This document shows, one piece after another, positions 1 to 12,550 of a DNA stretch of 64,000 bases (position 1 is the first letter of the stretch; every line of letters starts with the position of its first letter). The DNA is from Solen grandis (Eukaryota; Mollusca; Bivalvia; Adapedonta; Solenidae): NCBI GenBank assembly GCA_021229015.1, contig CM037783.1, positions 10,239,324-10,303,323 of the forward strand. The letters are read 5' to 3'. The notes under the pieces are model-generated. The model searched no databases and was not told the DNA's origin. It saw only the letters and a list, made by a program, of their open reading frames with translations. The translations under genes and the position numbers were made by a program.

Positions 1-51
1 GAATTAATTCATCTGTGGATTCATTGACTGTCTCATTGATCCCTGATACCC

Positions 52-405
52 TTAAGCAATTTGTCTACTGTACTGCTCGCTGGCATCAGCAGCTTTCTCC
101 AGTTCTGAGACTCTCTCTTTAAGCCTAGAGTTCTCCTCCTTCAAGTCACGCAGCTCTCTGACAAAGGTGACAAGACCCCCCTCAACAGCAGTTCTCACCA
201 AGCCGCCAATGGACTCTTGCATTTCTGCAATCTTGCATTCAAAAGATGCCCGAAGAGCTTCCGATATACGGTCAATATCAGCCGGTCGAAGTTCAATCGT
301 TAGATTGCCCGCTGGAGCATATCAACAGATATAGCTGATGTATCAGAATCAGCAGCAACTGCCTTGCTCTTTTTACATCCGCAGGACTGGAGTGGATGTA
401 CTAAC
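52..405 (-). pseudogene. Coiled-coil ORF fragment, possibly LINE ORF1 relic
   Basis: Read on the - strand, about 85 codons end at a stop at 54-52. The C-terminal part is a heptad-rich coiled coil (RELRDLKEENSRLKERVSEL) that follows a segment beginning LTIELRPADIDRISEALRAS. Upstream, the reading frame is broken near 305-315: the segment KKSKAVAADSDTSAISVDML runs into a stop one frame away. No start codon or splice sites are convincing. Short coiled-coil ORFs of this kind occur in ORF1 of non-LTR retrotransposons, but no reverse transcriptase is adjacent, so it could also be a host gene exon. The family is not recognised. Confidence 0.35.
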
Positions 406-540
406 AGGAAGCAAATGGCTCTCCATGGCTACACCGATTCTACAGAGATTCTAACACAGATAATGACTCAGTACGTTCCACGTGACCCGCAAGGTTAATG
501 TTGGCAAGCAGGAATAACTATCTCCGTGCAATACTGAATT

Positions 541-1430
541 AATTCTCCCGAACAAAATCCCAGCAGCGGTCACGCTTTTCACGTTTTCTCACATAAACTG
601 TAGTCTCAGCTAGAAAGAACCAGCGCGAGCCAGTGCAAAAAGGTTGTAAATAGAACTTGAAATTGAAAGAAAAATATTGAAACTTCAAAAGCATTAAAGT
701 CAATATGATGATATTTTAACAAACCTCAATCTTTCATATAATTAAGTCCATTTATGAAACTCCCTCAACTTATATGCCCACAAACGCAGCTAAAACATAG
801 TGTTTGCCATTGTCAACTCACAGCGAGACAAAAACACGTCCGGCCATTATGGACTTCACCTATACTATGTTTATTATATTTATTAATACTGTTCATTGGC
901 ATTTGTCCATGTATGTTTGATATTATATAAAAGCAGTCCATCTGATATATGTATCAGAGATTCATTACTCTGGTCTCGAAAATTTGTCTTACTGACTCCA
1001 ATGACACAATCTAAACTAATTGAAGTTATGGATGCATTACCGCACAATATTGATTAAGACGGGCTCACATACTTCGGGATTCATACGCAAATCATCGTAT
1101 AATTTCGCCACAAACGTCGGCAACTCTCGAATCTATTCGGGTTTGTCTATTTATCCTTATCATTCAAACTTTAATGTTTTATTTATTACGTTAAGTATGG
1201 CGTAAGACCGCGCTTAAGTTCACTATATTTTTATATGAACCGAATACAGAAATTAAAATATCATGCGACAGTCAAACTCATCAACATAAATTATTTGAAC
1301 TTTGAGATATACATTCTACTAGATAGCAGGCTACTTTTTGAGCCGACCACAGCCAAATGTCACGCGTGTAAAGAAATTGTCAAGCTCGGCATTTAACATA
1401 AAACTTCAGAAATGATTAACTCTCTCTCTC
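541..1430. other. AT-rich non-coding stretch
   Basis: No convincing ORF, splice-bounded exon or repeat boundary is seen. A short CT run at 1421-1436 leads into the G tract that follows. The only ORF of note (1020-1205, 61 codons) has no coding character. Confidence 0.5.
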
Positions 1431-1483
1431 TCTCTCAGAACTCAGACACATACAGGTCTTCAAAATGCGTATTTTCCTTAAGA

Positions 1484-1518
1484 GGTGGGGGGGGGGGGGG
1501 GGGGGGGCGGGGGGGGGT
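1484..1518. repeat. Poly-G tract
   Basis: A G homopolymer of more than 20 bases interrupted by a single C, directly downstream of a CT microsatellite. Such a run is G-quadruplex prone and is a place where assembled length is unreliable. Confidence 0.9.
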
Positions 1519-1679
1519 TTGCCGGGAGCAAACTGAGCGCAGTGATCTCCCTTGCACACTCACTTAGCAAAAGAATCATTGCCTTTATAAATGTTTCATG
1601 ATGATACAAAATGGCGGAGGTTTATCATTTATACATGCACGAAACAAAAAGATATTTTTTTTTTAAGTTTGTTTATTTG

Positions 1680-1945
1680 TAAGTTGGGTTTAACGTCCCA
1701 CCAACAGTATTTCATTCATTTGGAGACGATGTCTACTTGAGACAGATATTGCGCTGCAACGCTGCAGTATCACGCCGTAGACATGTGGCATGATACCACA
1801 CCCAGTCACATTATCCTGACACCGGGCCAACCAGTCCTGCAACTAGCCTTAAATGCTCAGCACCAAGCAGGGAAGCTATAACAGTACCAATTTTTTACGG
1901 TCTTGGTATGTCGCAGCCGGGGATCGAAACCACCGTTTCATGATT
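1680..1945 (-). mobile_element. SINE-like bivalve interspersed repeat
   Basis: The stretch starts with GGGTTTAACGTCCCACCAACAG and ends with CCGGGGATCGAAACCACC. Read on the - strand the end gives GGTTTCGATCCCCGG, close to the RNA polymerase III B box (GGTTCGANNCC). Repeats framed by a GTTTAACG-type motif and a CCGGGGATCGAA motif are common in bivalves. The copy is diverged; no target duplication was identified. Confidence 0.5.
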
Positions 1946-2455
1946 TTTTTTTAAACTGATTTTTTTTACTAAAAGACGTTAACTGATGTTTATTAAAAAA
2001 TAATATACTAAGAGAAATGTCACTTACAGTAAAAATAAATATTAAATTAAAAAAAAAAAAAAAAAAAAAAAACTAAATACTGTTCAGTTTTACTTGTGGT
2101 GGCAGTGCAATCATATTCTAATTTGCGCTCCTCTACCATCTGACAACATGGCATTAGGGGTCACGTCAGATCAACCTTTAAGTAATTTATATGTATAAAC
2201 AAGTGCTCGATTTTAAAACCAATCAATAGCGCGTTTCAAAACATTTCAATTTCATTTTTTTCTCACTGAACTTGTTACCATAATCTCCCGAAAATAAAAT
2301 CACCCACAAAACATTTGTAACTCGTAGAATATGATTCGCGCACGTTTTTTCTGACGAAAAACATGTTTTTGTTATTGTTTTGAATAGGGATGACATGTAT
2401 TGAAATCACAAGCCGTGACTTAACTCCATTGTACTGTAAATATAATACTGTTGTT

Positions 2456-2530
2456 AGATAACCGAAGTGGCACAGTGGGATGACAGCCGTCTTATAATCG
2501 AAATTGTTGCAAGTTCGAGACAGCATAGGA
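2456..2530 (+). mobile_element. tRNA-derived SINE head
   Basis: CGAAGTGGCACAGTGGGATG contains an A-box match (TGGCACAGTGG), and AAGTTCGAGAC about 40 bases later is a degraded B box. The spacing is tRNA-like, but the cloverleaf arms are not maintained, so this is a SINE promoter rather than a working tRNA gene. Confidence 0.5.
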
Positions 2531-2878
2531 AGTATTTTTATTCAATGTTTTATTTAAAATATCAGCCTTGTTTGAGTTGTGTGTTCAAATCATATACATG
2601 AGTATTCACTACTGAATTTTCTTAGTTCCTTATTTTCGTAAGTACATGTACAATATTTAAACGTCTCAGAAAAGATGAGTGAACTAGATTCCAAAAAATG
2701 ACAAATCGTCAAAAAATATTACGAAGGCGACGGAAACAGCAAGCGAATGTTCTGACTACTCACAGACACAGATAGTTCTTTTGAACGAAACCTGAATGTA
2801 TTGAAACGTTTATGATGAAAAAAGCCCAAGTAAAATTTATGATGGAAAAAATACCAAAAAAAAAATACAAGAAAATTG

Positions 2879-2960
2879 AGACTCGAACCCGTGCCTCCTT
2901 GCTTGCACTTGATGAAAAAAATAAACGCCTTTATCCACTGAGTTCTTATAAGAGCTTTTT
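2879..2960 (-). mobile_element. tRNA-derived SINE head, opposite strand
   Basis: On the - strand, ACTCAGTGGATAAAGGCG (A-box type) is followed by ACGGGTTCGAGTCTC (a good B box). It lies about 400 bases from the similar head at 2456-2530 in the opposite orientation. Not a full tRNA gene: the anticodon stem region is A/T-rich and unpaired. Confidence 0.5.
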
Positions 2961-3019
2961 ATGGAAACGTACTATTACATTTGAATTTTATTTTCTTGGT
3001 TATACCTAACAATTCTGAA

Positions 3020-4050
3020 GCCGCCGATTTGATTGGCTTATGCAAAGGTCAATCTGAGACGACCCTTTATACGATGTGGTCAGATCCAGTTAGCATACTG
3101 AACCCAGTTTAAATGAGATTGGGTTGCAGGCTTGCAGTGTTATCTACAATTGTAAGGAGAGGTAACCGCTGCGTGGAGTTAAGGTCGGAAGGAGTAACTG
3201 ACAGTAATTTACTTCATGTGACAATCAAAAAGAGACATACAGTAGCGTGTATTACATTTTTATTAAAATTTGATTTACAATCAATAATTACAATTATAAC
3301 TGTTAGCAGTTATTAGAATAATCACATAATTTTACGAAAATACGAATTTGTTGAAGGGACGTAAAGTCCAAGCTAACATAAGATACACATATTTTTTAAA
3401 TCATTATTTTTCATACATACGGGCGCTTTACCGTGTCCTTCAAGAATATACATCAATCATTTTTTTTTCTTACATCACGTGGAGTATGACGTATGACGTA
3501 TATGTAAATGAGCTTACGTCAAACATAATGTATGACATATACATACAATATACTTCTTTTAAGCATTTGTAATTAACTAAATTTTATCGAATATGAATTG
3601 ATATGATAATTACCAGGCTAATTCTTATGCATTTCATTTTATATAGCTAGAATTGGAAAACACATTCTAGGGTAGCTACGCGCCTGTGTTATCTAAACAA
3701 TATTAAACAAACCATATTTAATTTTATCATTATAGTCTAGAACATTTAAAATATCAAGCAAAATTCAGATAGCGTTCAGTCGGCTATGCAATGAAACCAT
3801 ATACTAGCACAAGCATTTTAAAATGTTAAAAAAAATAGATTTATTTGAAAGCGCGTTGCTAGCAACAGGAATAAGTTAATGTAATTTCAATGAAAAATAA
3901 TACCGTTTTAATTGATTCACCCTTGCAAATGTCCACTTTGGTTCTTATTCACTTTATTTATTCTCTTTGTCAGTTTACATTGCTATTTCAATTTGAAAGT
4001 ATAAAAGTCATTTTACAGCTGCGGTTCATAGAATTATATACTTCAATAAT
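3020..4050. other. AT-rich non-coding stretch
   Basis: No coding exon is supportable. A run of TGACGTATGACGTATATG-like motifs occurs at about 3484-3545. The short ORFs at 3113-3316 and 3348-3572 have no protein character. Confidence 0.5.
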
Positions 4051-4228
4051 ACAAATCGCTTGATCTCTGTGCATAAAATATAACACGATATGCGGCCGTT
4101 CGATTTAGTGCAACAATTGGTAATTTAACAATAATAGAGTCTGAAATATAAAATTCGAATTTGTCCATTTGGCTGCATTAAAAAATTCCGTCAGTCTATC
4201 TCAAAACCGCTAACAAGACCCCCATTGC

Positions 4229-4370
4229 AATATAATATCGCTTGATCTCTGTGCATAAAATATAACACGANNNNNNNNNNNNNNNNNNNNNNNNNNNNNN
4301 NNNNNNNNNNNNNNNNNNNNNNNNNNNNNNNNNNNNNNNNNNNNNNNNNNNNNNNNNNNNNNNNNNNNNN
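4229..4370. other. Assembly gap (100 N) preceded by duplicated sequence
   Basis: Exactly 100 N fill 4271-4370, the usual placeholder for a gap of unknown size. The 34 bases immediately before the gap (about 4237-4270, starting ATCGCTTGATCTCTGTGC) repeat the sequence at about 4056-4089. The gap therefore sits in a local duplication or an unresolved contig overlap. Confidence 0.9.
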
Positions 4371-5450
4371 AGACTAATGGACTTTTAAAAAATATAGAAA
4401 TCACATACGAGTAAGTCTTAGAATATTCTCATGATTGATAAAACAAATAAAAATATTTTTTATAGTTAAAACAGCGAGTAAAATATAGAAACAGTTATTT
4501 TATAGGAACAAATAATATGTTCTTATGATTGAAAGCATGGGACCAATTTAGAAGTTGTTGTAAATTAGATTTTCTGCTATCATCATGTATAAGCTGGATA
4601 GAATCGGCGACCTCTTCACTAATTACTTCTCTTCGAACAAGATGGCCTTCCGGTCTTCATTTTTTTAATTAAATAATTGTTTAAAGAAGCAGCAATACGG
4701 GTATATAAGGTGCAGGTTGCATGCAGTTGTTCATGCATCATTACATTTTTTCGGCTATTTGACAGTTAACCAGTAGTTCTCTAGCATGTGCTATACTTCT
4801 ATGTGTTGGTTCACATTCGCTCATTGATCATTAATTTTTTAAGAAAAGATATTGTGTTAATTAACACAAGTAGCAGAGTACTAGATATCAGTAAAGTACT
4901 GTTATCATTTTTTTATTGTGACTGTTATTATTACACGTAATCATAAAAATATATTTATAAATAATCTTCATTAAAAAAAACTTTCTCTCATTACATGTGC
5001 CATTAACAGTGGTCTCGATGGAAATCACAGAGTCCGTCGCTTTTTCAGGGGGACCGCAATTTAGTGTGTCCCCATTTCCTGTCGCTCGCTATGTTTATTT
5101 CAGAGGAACACATGGAATACCAGTTATATGTAACGATAAATATTGTTAACAACATGAAGTTTTTGCATGTTTCTAGACTTGTAGTCAAATCAAGCTTGCA
5201 GGTACATGTATAAAAATGTCATGTAAACCGTTTCGCAGATCGTGGATCGTATATCGTATGGTATCAGATTAAAAATCGCATCGTATCTTATTGAATTGTA
5301 AAGGTATATCAAACTTGCTATTGTACATCGCATATCGCAGATCGTATATCGCAAATCGTATATCGTTCGTATTTCAATCGTATATCAATCATAGTTTTTG
5401 ACAACTGATACGATAGCGCCACTGTATGTGTGTGGCATAAAGTGTGTCAA
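4371..5450 (+). repeat. ATCGTATATCG repeat family, longest copy
   Basis: Large dispersed repeat whose pieces recur inverted at 17755-18215 (matching 4371-4830) and 24040-24545 plus 24770-24982 (matching about 4840-5290 and 4371-4420), and direct at 20310-20560 (matching about 5225-5450). The right part carries clustered CGTATATCG, CGCATATCG and CGATACG motifs. No ORF is present. The left end runs into the N gap, so the true terminus is unknown. Copy pieces diverge by scattered substitutions and indels, showing an old family. Confidence 0.75.
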
Positions 5451-5689
5451 CTGAATACACAGTAGCAGTTATCCAGCAGCATGTGCCATTGATTGGGTTT
5501 GGTATCATCTGCTTGGCCATTTAATATATTATAAACATTTCAGGATGTTCCTGTACATTTGTTTTGTACATGAGAAAATATTGCTAAGTTGTGACAACAT
5601 AATCAAATTGTGGTAGTCAACCAGTTTCAAGGACATGGTCTTTTGTTTAAATAATGGTCTTCCATTGTGAGCAAATATCTGAACCACTG

Positions 5690-5830
5690 ACCTAACAAAA
5701 GCCAGCTGGAGGGCTTCCTCCCATGAAAATTCAAATGATCCTGCCGGGACTCGAACCCATGCGGTGAGGGACTGAGCAAGCATTAAAATCAGCAACTTTA
5801 CCCTCTCGGCCATGGAGGCCCGTGATAAAA
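5690..5830 (-). mobile_element. tRNA-headed bivalve SINE (5' part)
   Basis: Read on the - strand, GGGCCTCCATGGCCGAGAGG starts a tRNA-Leu-like head with A box TGGCCGAGAGGG and B box GGTTCGAGTCC, followed by a body with CCTCCAGCTGGC. The body matches the core seen at 26740-26905. The 94-codon ORF over this region is an artefact of the SINE. Confidence 0.65.
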
Positions 5831-5838
5831 AAATTGAA

Positions 5839-6364
5839 ACAAGAGCCCGAGGGCTCTAATCTGCTCACCTGAGTAAAGATAAAATGTCCCACCATAAAGT
5901 TACAAAAGATAGGTTAAAGATCAAGGTAACAAGGTGTTTTTTTTAATGGTTGAAAAATTATCTAAATGTACAAATGTGATTACATGTTAAGATGAGTAAT
6001 TGTGCACAGTATCATTCAGATCTGATAAACAGTTGCTAATATTCAAATTCAAATATTAGAGGACCATAAGATGATGCTACATACCAAATATCAAAGCTCT
6101 GTGCCTTTTGGTTTCAGAGAAGAAGATTTTTAAAGATTGCAATTATTTTGTCTATTTTTAGCTCCTGTGACCTAGTTATTTAACAGACTGGAACCATTTG
6201 AACAAACTTGAAAGAGGGTCACCCAAGGGTCATTTGTGTTAAGTTTTATTGAAATCTGCCCAGTAGTTTAGGAGGAGAAGTCGTTTGAATTAAAAAGTTG
6301 ACGACGCACGACGGACCATCACAAAAGCTCACCATGAGGACGTTGTGCTCAGGTGAGCTAAAAA
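5839..6364 (+). mobile_element. Hairpin-ended element, copy A (HINE/pearl-like)
   Basis: The 5' end ACAAGAGCCCGAGGGCTCT is a perfect hairpin (GAGCCC/GGGCTC) followed by CTGCTCACCTGAG. The 3' end has the ACGACGCACGACGG stretch and then AGCTCACCATGAGGACG and TGTGCTCAGGTGAGCTAAAAA, an inverted repeat of itself and of the 5' subterminal CTCACCTGAG. The core is a single non-repeated unit. No ORF; non-autonomous. Confidence 0.8.
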
Positions 6365-8847
6365 TTATATATAGTCGTATTTAATAATTGGTTTATCTTG
6401 TGAAAAATAGTGTTCAAGCCTGTGACTTCATAATTTAAAGGTAATTGCATATGGGTTTATCTAATAAATAACAGATTTCAACATCATGAAAGTTCAAAAA
6501 TATCCAAAAATGGTCTGTCACTTCAATTTTTCATATTTAAAATCATAGTCTTTCTTATGCAACAACATTATTGACAAGTGATAGCCTTATGTAATATATA
6601 ACATGATCTTTTGTTTAAGTAATGTTCATTTTCTGCTAGTAAATATTTGATAAATCATGATAATATTAATTTTACAAAATTAATGTGTGTTGTCTTATGA
6701 AATGCAGCAGATGACACTAAAGGGTTTTTCTTAAGAAAACTAATTTATATACTCCAACCACATTTTTGAAAGATCATGGTTGTTCTTACAATTTGACATA
6801 TGAAAAATAGTTGCAACAATATAATAAAAAAGCTGTGGTCAACCATGGTTACTGACATGGTCTAGACATGTGAAGCCTGATAAGCATCTCCATCATCCTA
6901 GAAACATTCTGGACCCGGGGCCTGAATTATAGCCTATTAAGACATTACGTGTGGACTTTGTTTTTACATGTCTATACCACTGATGTGGCATGGCTATATA
7001 GCATCAGTAAATGTTACAGGTTGTTTACTAAAATTCAAGGACTTTTACTGAAATTCCAGTACTACTTTTATGGGTTTTTTTTTTCAAGGCAACATTTAAT
7101 TCAAGTATTGCTCAAGATGAAAGCCATTTTCAAGGACCTTTCAAGGCCTGTATGAACCATGAAATGACACATTTCATATTCTACCTATACTGGTATGTAC
7201 TGAATATATCATTTCATTGGGTGGATATCAGAGGTATTAAGTGTCTGAAACTTGAGATTTTGTTGTTAAGAATGACATACCTTACTTTTAAACAGCCAGT
7301 GTGAGTAGACCATATACAAAACAATTGTGTTAAGTATACTGAAATTTAATCTTCCATTAAGAATGTGAATTCAAATACTTCTCACTCCTCTTAAGAGGTC
7401 ATGTTTGTCAGAGAGAAATGGGATTATCAATAATAATGAGCATTCATTTTTGTCAAAGGAATATTTTAGGATTAGCCATTAAAATGTTTTCCAAACAAAC
7501 CTATTAAAATCCAATTTTCCTGATCCATTGATAAAATAAATGCCTCCGGCTGCCTGAAAGTATCGGGAATGTGTTTAAATAGCTTGTGTACATTTGTACT
7601 GCCAAATTCGAACTTATTTGTTTTTGAATACCAATATCGGTATTCCATATTTATCTTCTTTTATTGAAGCATAAATGGCTTTCTTCAAAATAACTTAATA
7701 CCACTGTTCAAATAATGTTAAAGAACAACATAATAATTTTAGGATGTATGTCTGTAAGAGGCACTTCTACTTCAAGCTGATTTTTGAAAAAAAATGTTTA
7801 GAATTTTTCAATGGTTTTAAATAAGTACAGCAGACTTGACAGACCACGATTTCCTGTTTGCTATAGCCAGAGTTTCTTATATCTGTATAAGGAACTAATT
7901 CCTTATATACAAAGTTTGTATAGCAAATATACATTTGATAACTTTTGAAATATGTTTCAAATGACATATACACCATTATGTACAAAGACACATGTACTTA
8001 AATGTCACTTTAAATGAATCACTTTTAAAGAATTGAAAGAATTCAAGAAAATCTCATTAAGTTTAAAGCTTTTGATTTCATCCTATTTTGTATTATATGT
8101 GTGCAATTTGTGCTATTGTCATATATGATCAATGAAGTTTAAATTAACAATTAAAAGAATTGACAGTCATACGAAGCACGGAGGTAACACAGCTCCAACA
8201 AGTTATTATGAGCAATATGGAGACTGATTAAGTAACCTGAAATTTTTGTTTGTGTTTAGACAAAATGTGTAAATTGTGTGGGTCCATGTCATGGAGTTGA
8301 CTAAAGATAAAATCTGATATATTTGGTATTCCTTCAAAGTAAAGCTTCAGTTTTTTTACACACAGCATAGCTGCTGAATGTGATTATCTCATTGATCTAT
8401 TTTCCCTTATGAAACATCTAAACATGACAATATATTTGAATAACACCCCCAAACTGTAAAATATGTGCACCCATGGTGATTTTCCAATTATCTGTGTGGA
8501 AAACAAGTCACTTGTCTGTATCACATAGGTGATTTTCACCTGCGAAAAAGAAGTTCCTTAAAAGCAACTAAAATACAATGGAAAATAGAGCCAAAACAAA
8601 GTGTACGCTATAGTCAATAAATCGCTATAACCAAATAAGCTATAAAAGTGCTTTATTAATAAAGAAGGGAACAAATCGGGACTTGAAAATTTGTTCACTA
8701 TAACTAGGAATTCCCTATAACTGTGTTCCTTATATGTGAAGATTACTGTATATGGATCAAGATCTTCGAGAGTTTGTTTAGATATATTAATGCGTTGTTT
8801 CCCTTTCTACTTTATTCTATATACACTCCCCCCTAGCCCTGAAGTTT
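6365..8847. other. AT-rich non-coding stretch
   Basis: No exon with plausible splice sites and coding character was found on either strand. The ORFs at 6949-7155 and 7767-7991 look random. A fragment matching the 5' end of the hairpin-ended family (CTCACCTGAGAAACATTGCC) lies just downstream at 8850-8880. Confidence 0.5.
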
Positions 8848-8881
8848 CTCACCTGAGAAACATTGCCTTCATTGCCTGCGA

Positions 8882-11800
8882 GCGTTGATTAGGGGTGAAA
8901 CGATTCAAAAAAATTCGATTCGATTCGATTTCGATTTGTTATCAAGCGATTCGATTATTTTCGATTCAATTCAATATATATAAATCAAAAGTGAAATATT
9001 GAATAAAATAAAAAAAACAACAACATATTTTAAGAAGAACTCTATTGTTAAAAGAACTCATAATTATACAGGGTTGATAAAAAATCTGCAACCTACATAA
9101 CATGATGTAACTAACATAAGAATTTAAAAAAAACTCTTAAATCATGGCAGAAGTTTCACATGAGAGATTTAATGATTTTTGGATTTGCCCTCAAGCTAAA
9201 AGCCTTAAACAGTTAAAATCTAACAATAGAAGACAACACGACCATAAACATGAACTGATCTTCAAAGTTGCCTTATTGAAGGTCTGAAAGCTTCAAGTTT
9301 TTCTTTAGAAAAATTAACAAGTCAACATTGTCACTGCTGAGACTTCCCCTCTGTGCATTCACAATGTCTCCAGCTGTGGAGAACACTCTCTCACTTGCAA
9401 CTGAAGTTGCAGGGATAACTAAGCATCTACATGCCAGTCTTGAAAGAATGGGATATTGTCCAGTCCTTTCCTTCCACCATTTCAGGGGGTCTGAATTCAA
9501 AGATAACACCATTTCCTTTTTATAGCTTTCAATTTCAGCCTCAACCCTCTGATCCACAGATTTTGCTGGTTCCACACATGTTACAAACACATCACCAAAC
9601 AAACATTCTAAAGCACTTGAACTTTGTGGCTCTGGTGACAATCTGGGCATTTTCTCTGGGGGTTCCTCTTTAGGTTGCAGTTGGAGATCAGGGTCTGTTA
9701 CTTTTAGGGCTGGTAGGGCAGGAAATGAAGGCTCCACTGTAGAGGTAGAAGGATCCTCACAACTGGTGGACTGACTGGGTTCTGCTTTGATTTTCACCTC
9801 ATTTTGCAGACTCTGCAATAAATTGGAGAAAAAAACTTGTCTGGACCACTGTTATTCTGACTATATTGACTTGTAAGGACACAAAACATGTTTTTGTGAC
9901 ATATAATGCATTAAATAATTAGTATTAGACATCATAAGATCAATAAATGTAATCCTGAATGAGATAAATTGTCTATTTTTTATGTAAAAATACTTACAGC
10001 AACTTTTATTGCTTTTTCACTCAATGATTTGAAGATTGCATTTCTCTCATCACTGGATACATATGGCAAAGACTTGAACCTGGGGTCTAGTGCAGCAGCT
10101 GAATGTAGAATGTCAAGAACATCTGGATCTGTATACCTGCAGATAAGCAAATCATTGGATATTAATGACAGGCTGAACTATACATTTTAAATTTTCATAA
10201 AACCTTCAACTGAATCTATTAGATCTATTTTGAATATTTATTAAATGCATGAAAGCCTAAGTTGAATCTTTATATTTACTTTATCTATAGTAACAGTAAA
10301 TATACAATGTATTTTAATTATGATCTATTAAAATATTAATAGCTGAAACTATATTGCATGATGTTACATAAAAGTTATTGGCTTTATTTATTTATTATCT
10401 AGATTTAATGAATCAGCATATTTATACTGATTTATGGGTCTACACTGTATGTAGAGCCAAATTCTAATATTCAAAATGCCTTTTATTTTATTGTTTTTTA
10501 TATATACTAGGGAACATGACTAAAGAAAATTGTTTATGGTAATAATCATACCTTGGTAGAAGATCTTTCACAATGGCTTCTTTGACAGTTCTGACAAAAG
10601 GATTGTCTCCTGGCTGAATCTTCATTTGAAGCAGGAGCATCTCTTTCATGGGATGTATCAGGGAAACTGTAGGGCTGTTGTCAGAACACAGCAGAGTTGT
10701 AGCAGTATTGATAGGCCCCAGGATTTTCAGTGCAGCCTCTAGATTCTGATTGTCTGTATCAGACAAAGTAACAACCTCCTCCAGTTTCTTTTTCACATCT
10801 TTGTTGAGAAGAGTGGCAAAAATAGCTGCCTGCTGCTCTAAATATCTCTCAATCATATGGTAGCTTGAGTTCCACCTAGTTGCCACATCCATCACAAGTT
10901 TATGTTCAGCTATGCCCAGTTGTGACTGCACAGATTTGAGGATTGCTGCTGCTGTTGTACTACGGTGGAACAGAGCTACTACTCTCCTCACTCTGCCCAA
11001 CAGACGGTCCATCTCCTTAGTTGACAGGCCTTTCTGAGTAGCCAAATTCAGGGTATGTGCGAAACATGGAACATGTCTTAGGTTTGACAGCCTTACAGCT
11101 TTCACAATGTTCATTGCATTGTCTGTCGTAACAATGGGCCCTTTGCTGTGTCGTTGTAAGTCCCACAATTTGACAGTATTAGTCAGAGACACGGACAGAT
11201 TTTCTGCAGTGTGAGATTGGGCAAAAGACTTTGTCTCAAGCGTGTAGCTGGAAATGCTCCAGTCCTGAATGTCTATGGCATGGGCTGTGACAGTCAAGTA
11301 ATTTTCTGTCGCTCTAGATGTCCATGAGTCAGTTGTAATAGCTACTGAATCACATTTACTGAGGTCATTGATAACCCTCTCTTTAACTCTACCAAAGAGG
11401 CCAGGGAGAACAGTCTGTGCAAAATGTGTTCGACTAGGTAGACAATAACGTGGCTCAGCAATGCTCATCAAGTACTGAAAGCCCTTATTTTCAACCACAC
11501 TGTACGGTCTCATATCCATAGCAATGAATGCTGCAGTTGCCTGAGTCAAAGCTTTGTGGCGTTCACTGGATGCAGGGAGCTTTTGTTTGAGCTTAAATAT
11601 GTCTGGGATCTTAACATTAGATGTCGACGCAGGATTTTCTTTCACTGATTTTGATGCACTTGGGTCAGTAGAGCTAGGTGCCGATACCGGCGAACCGACA
11701 TTAGCAGACGAAATGTCAATATTATGTTTTCTTTTCAGATGATTTTGTAAATTGGTGGTGTTTCCAGATTTACACAATATGTCTGCATAACATATTTTGC

Positions 11801-12402
11801 ATGTTGGATTATCGTTGACACCTTCCCGAAATCCAAAATATTTCCATACCTTTGAGCGGTAATTTTTTGGAGGCGCACGCAAACGAATTTCAGCTGCATC
11901 AGCCATCGCGAATATGGACGAGTTCGGAATGACCCGGGTTACATTGCTTTAAATGAATTTTTTTAAAGAAAAAAAAAACTTTAAAAACAATGGCAATATT
12001 TTTACTACTATTTAACTGGACTGAAGAAACAATTTGGTTAATTCATTGTCAAAATTATTCAGATAAAGTCGCGTTTTTCTTCCAAACTTCTTTGGTAAAC
12101 TTTAGTACCAAATACAGTTTCCTGATCGAACTCGCCGAAACCTGCATGTGTTAATTGAAATCTGATTGGCAGAGCAGATAGCTTTAACCAATCACGTTAG
12201 GTCTAGCTTAATTAACCATTGTTTACGAACGTGTTCAGCATCAAGGTTTGTAAATTTCAACGTGAAGACATTTGTGTAACAAAAGGTAAAAAATCGAATC
12301 GAAAACGTATGTTTCTGCATTGAATCGAATCGAATTGAATCGAGGACTAAATATCGTGATTTTTATTGAACCGCGATTAATCGTTTCACCTCTAGCGTTG
12401 AT
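8882..12402 (-). mobile_element. Full-length hAT transposon with 8-bp target duplication
   Basis: The element occupies 8890-12394 (3505 bp). The left terminus TAGGGGTGAAACGATT matches the inverted right terminus TAGAGGTGAAACGATT. Both ends continue into imperfect CGATTCGATTCGA-rich subterminal repeats (8910-8960 and 12290-12345). Flanks carry a perfect 8-bp direct repeat GCGTTGAT at 8882-8889 and 12395-12402, the target size diagnostic of hAT. The interior encodes one three-exon transposase on the - strand. Perfect target duplication, near-matching termini and an open transposase indicate a recent insertion. Confidence 0.95.
9273..11906 (-). CDS. hAT transposase with BED zinc finger, three exons, intact
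   Basis: Exons 11906-10552, 10136-9998 and 9812-9273 sum to 2034 nt: 677 residues plus stop, with all phases closing. Introns begin GTATGA and GTAAGT and end in TGCAG. The start ATG at 11906 (MADAAEIRLRAPP) lies about 490 bp inside the right terminus. Residues 14-61 are a BED finger (C36, C39, H56, H61). The catalytic core has TTDSW (D193), TTDNA (D262) and the conserved CFAHTLNLA (281-289). Exon 3 holds the hAT dimerisation domain (around SVASERVFSTAGDI). A proline- and glutamate-rich linker separates core and dimerisation domain. The BED finger is expected to bind the element ends and the RNase H-like core to cut and join DNA in the nucleus. It is related to ZBED-type transposases; I see no inactivating change. 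Confidence 0.93.
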
Positions 12403-12550
12403 AGAGCGGCGTTCTGCGCATGAGGGCGTTGGCTCGGCGGGGGTTTAAAGTTGGTTTAGCGGCATACCGCTTTTGACTACGGAGCTGAACGGATCGCTTT
12501 GATAGAAGTTCTGATAGATTTTTGATAGAAGTCGATAGTTGAAGTTCATC

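Noticed and set aside
1020..1205. 61-codon ORF as a small gene
   Set aside because: No codon bias, splice sites or motif; length is expected by chance.
5745..5830. tRNA-Leu gene
   Set aside because: A and B boxes are good, but the acceptor and anticodon stems do not pair and the sequence continues into a SINE body.
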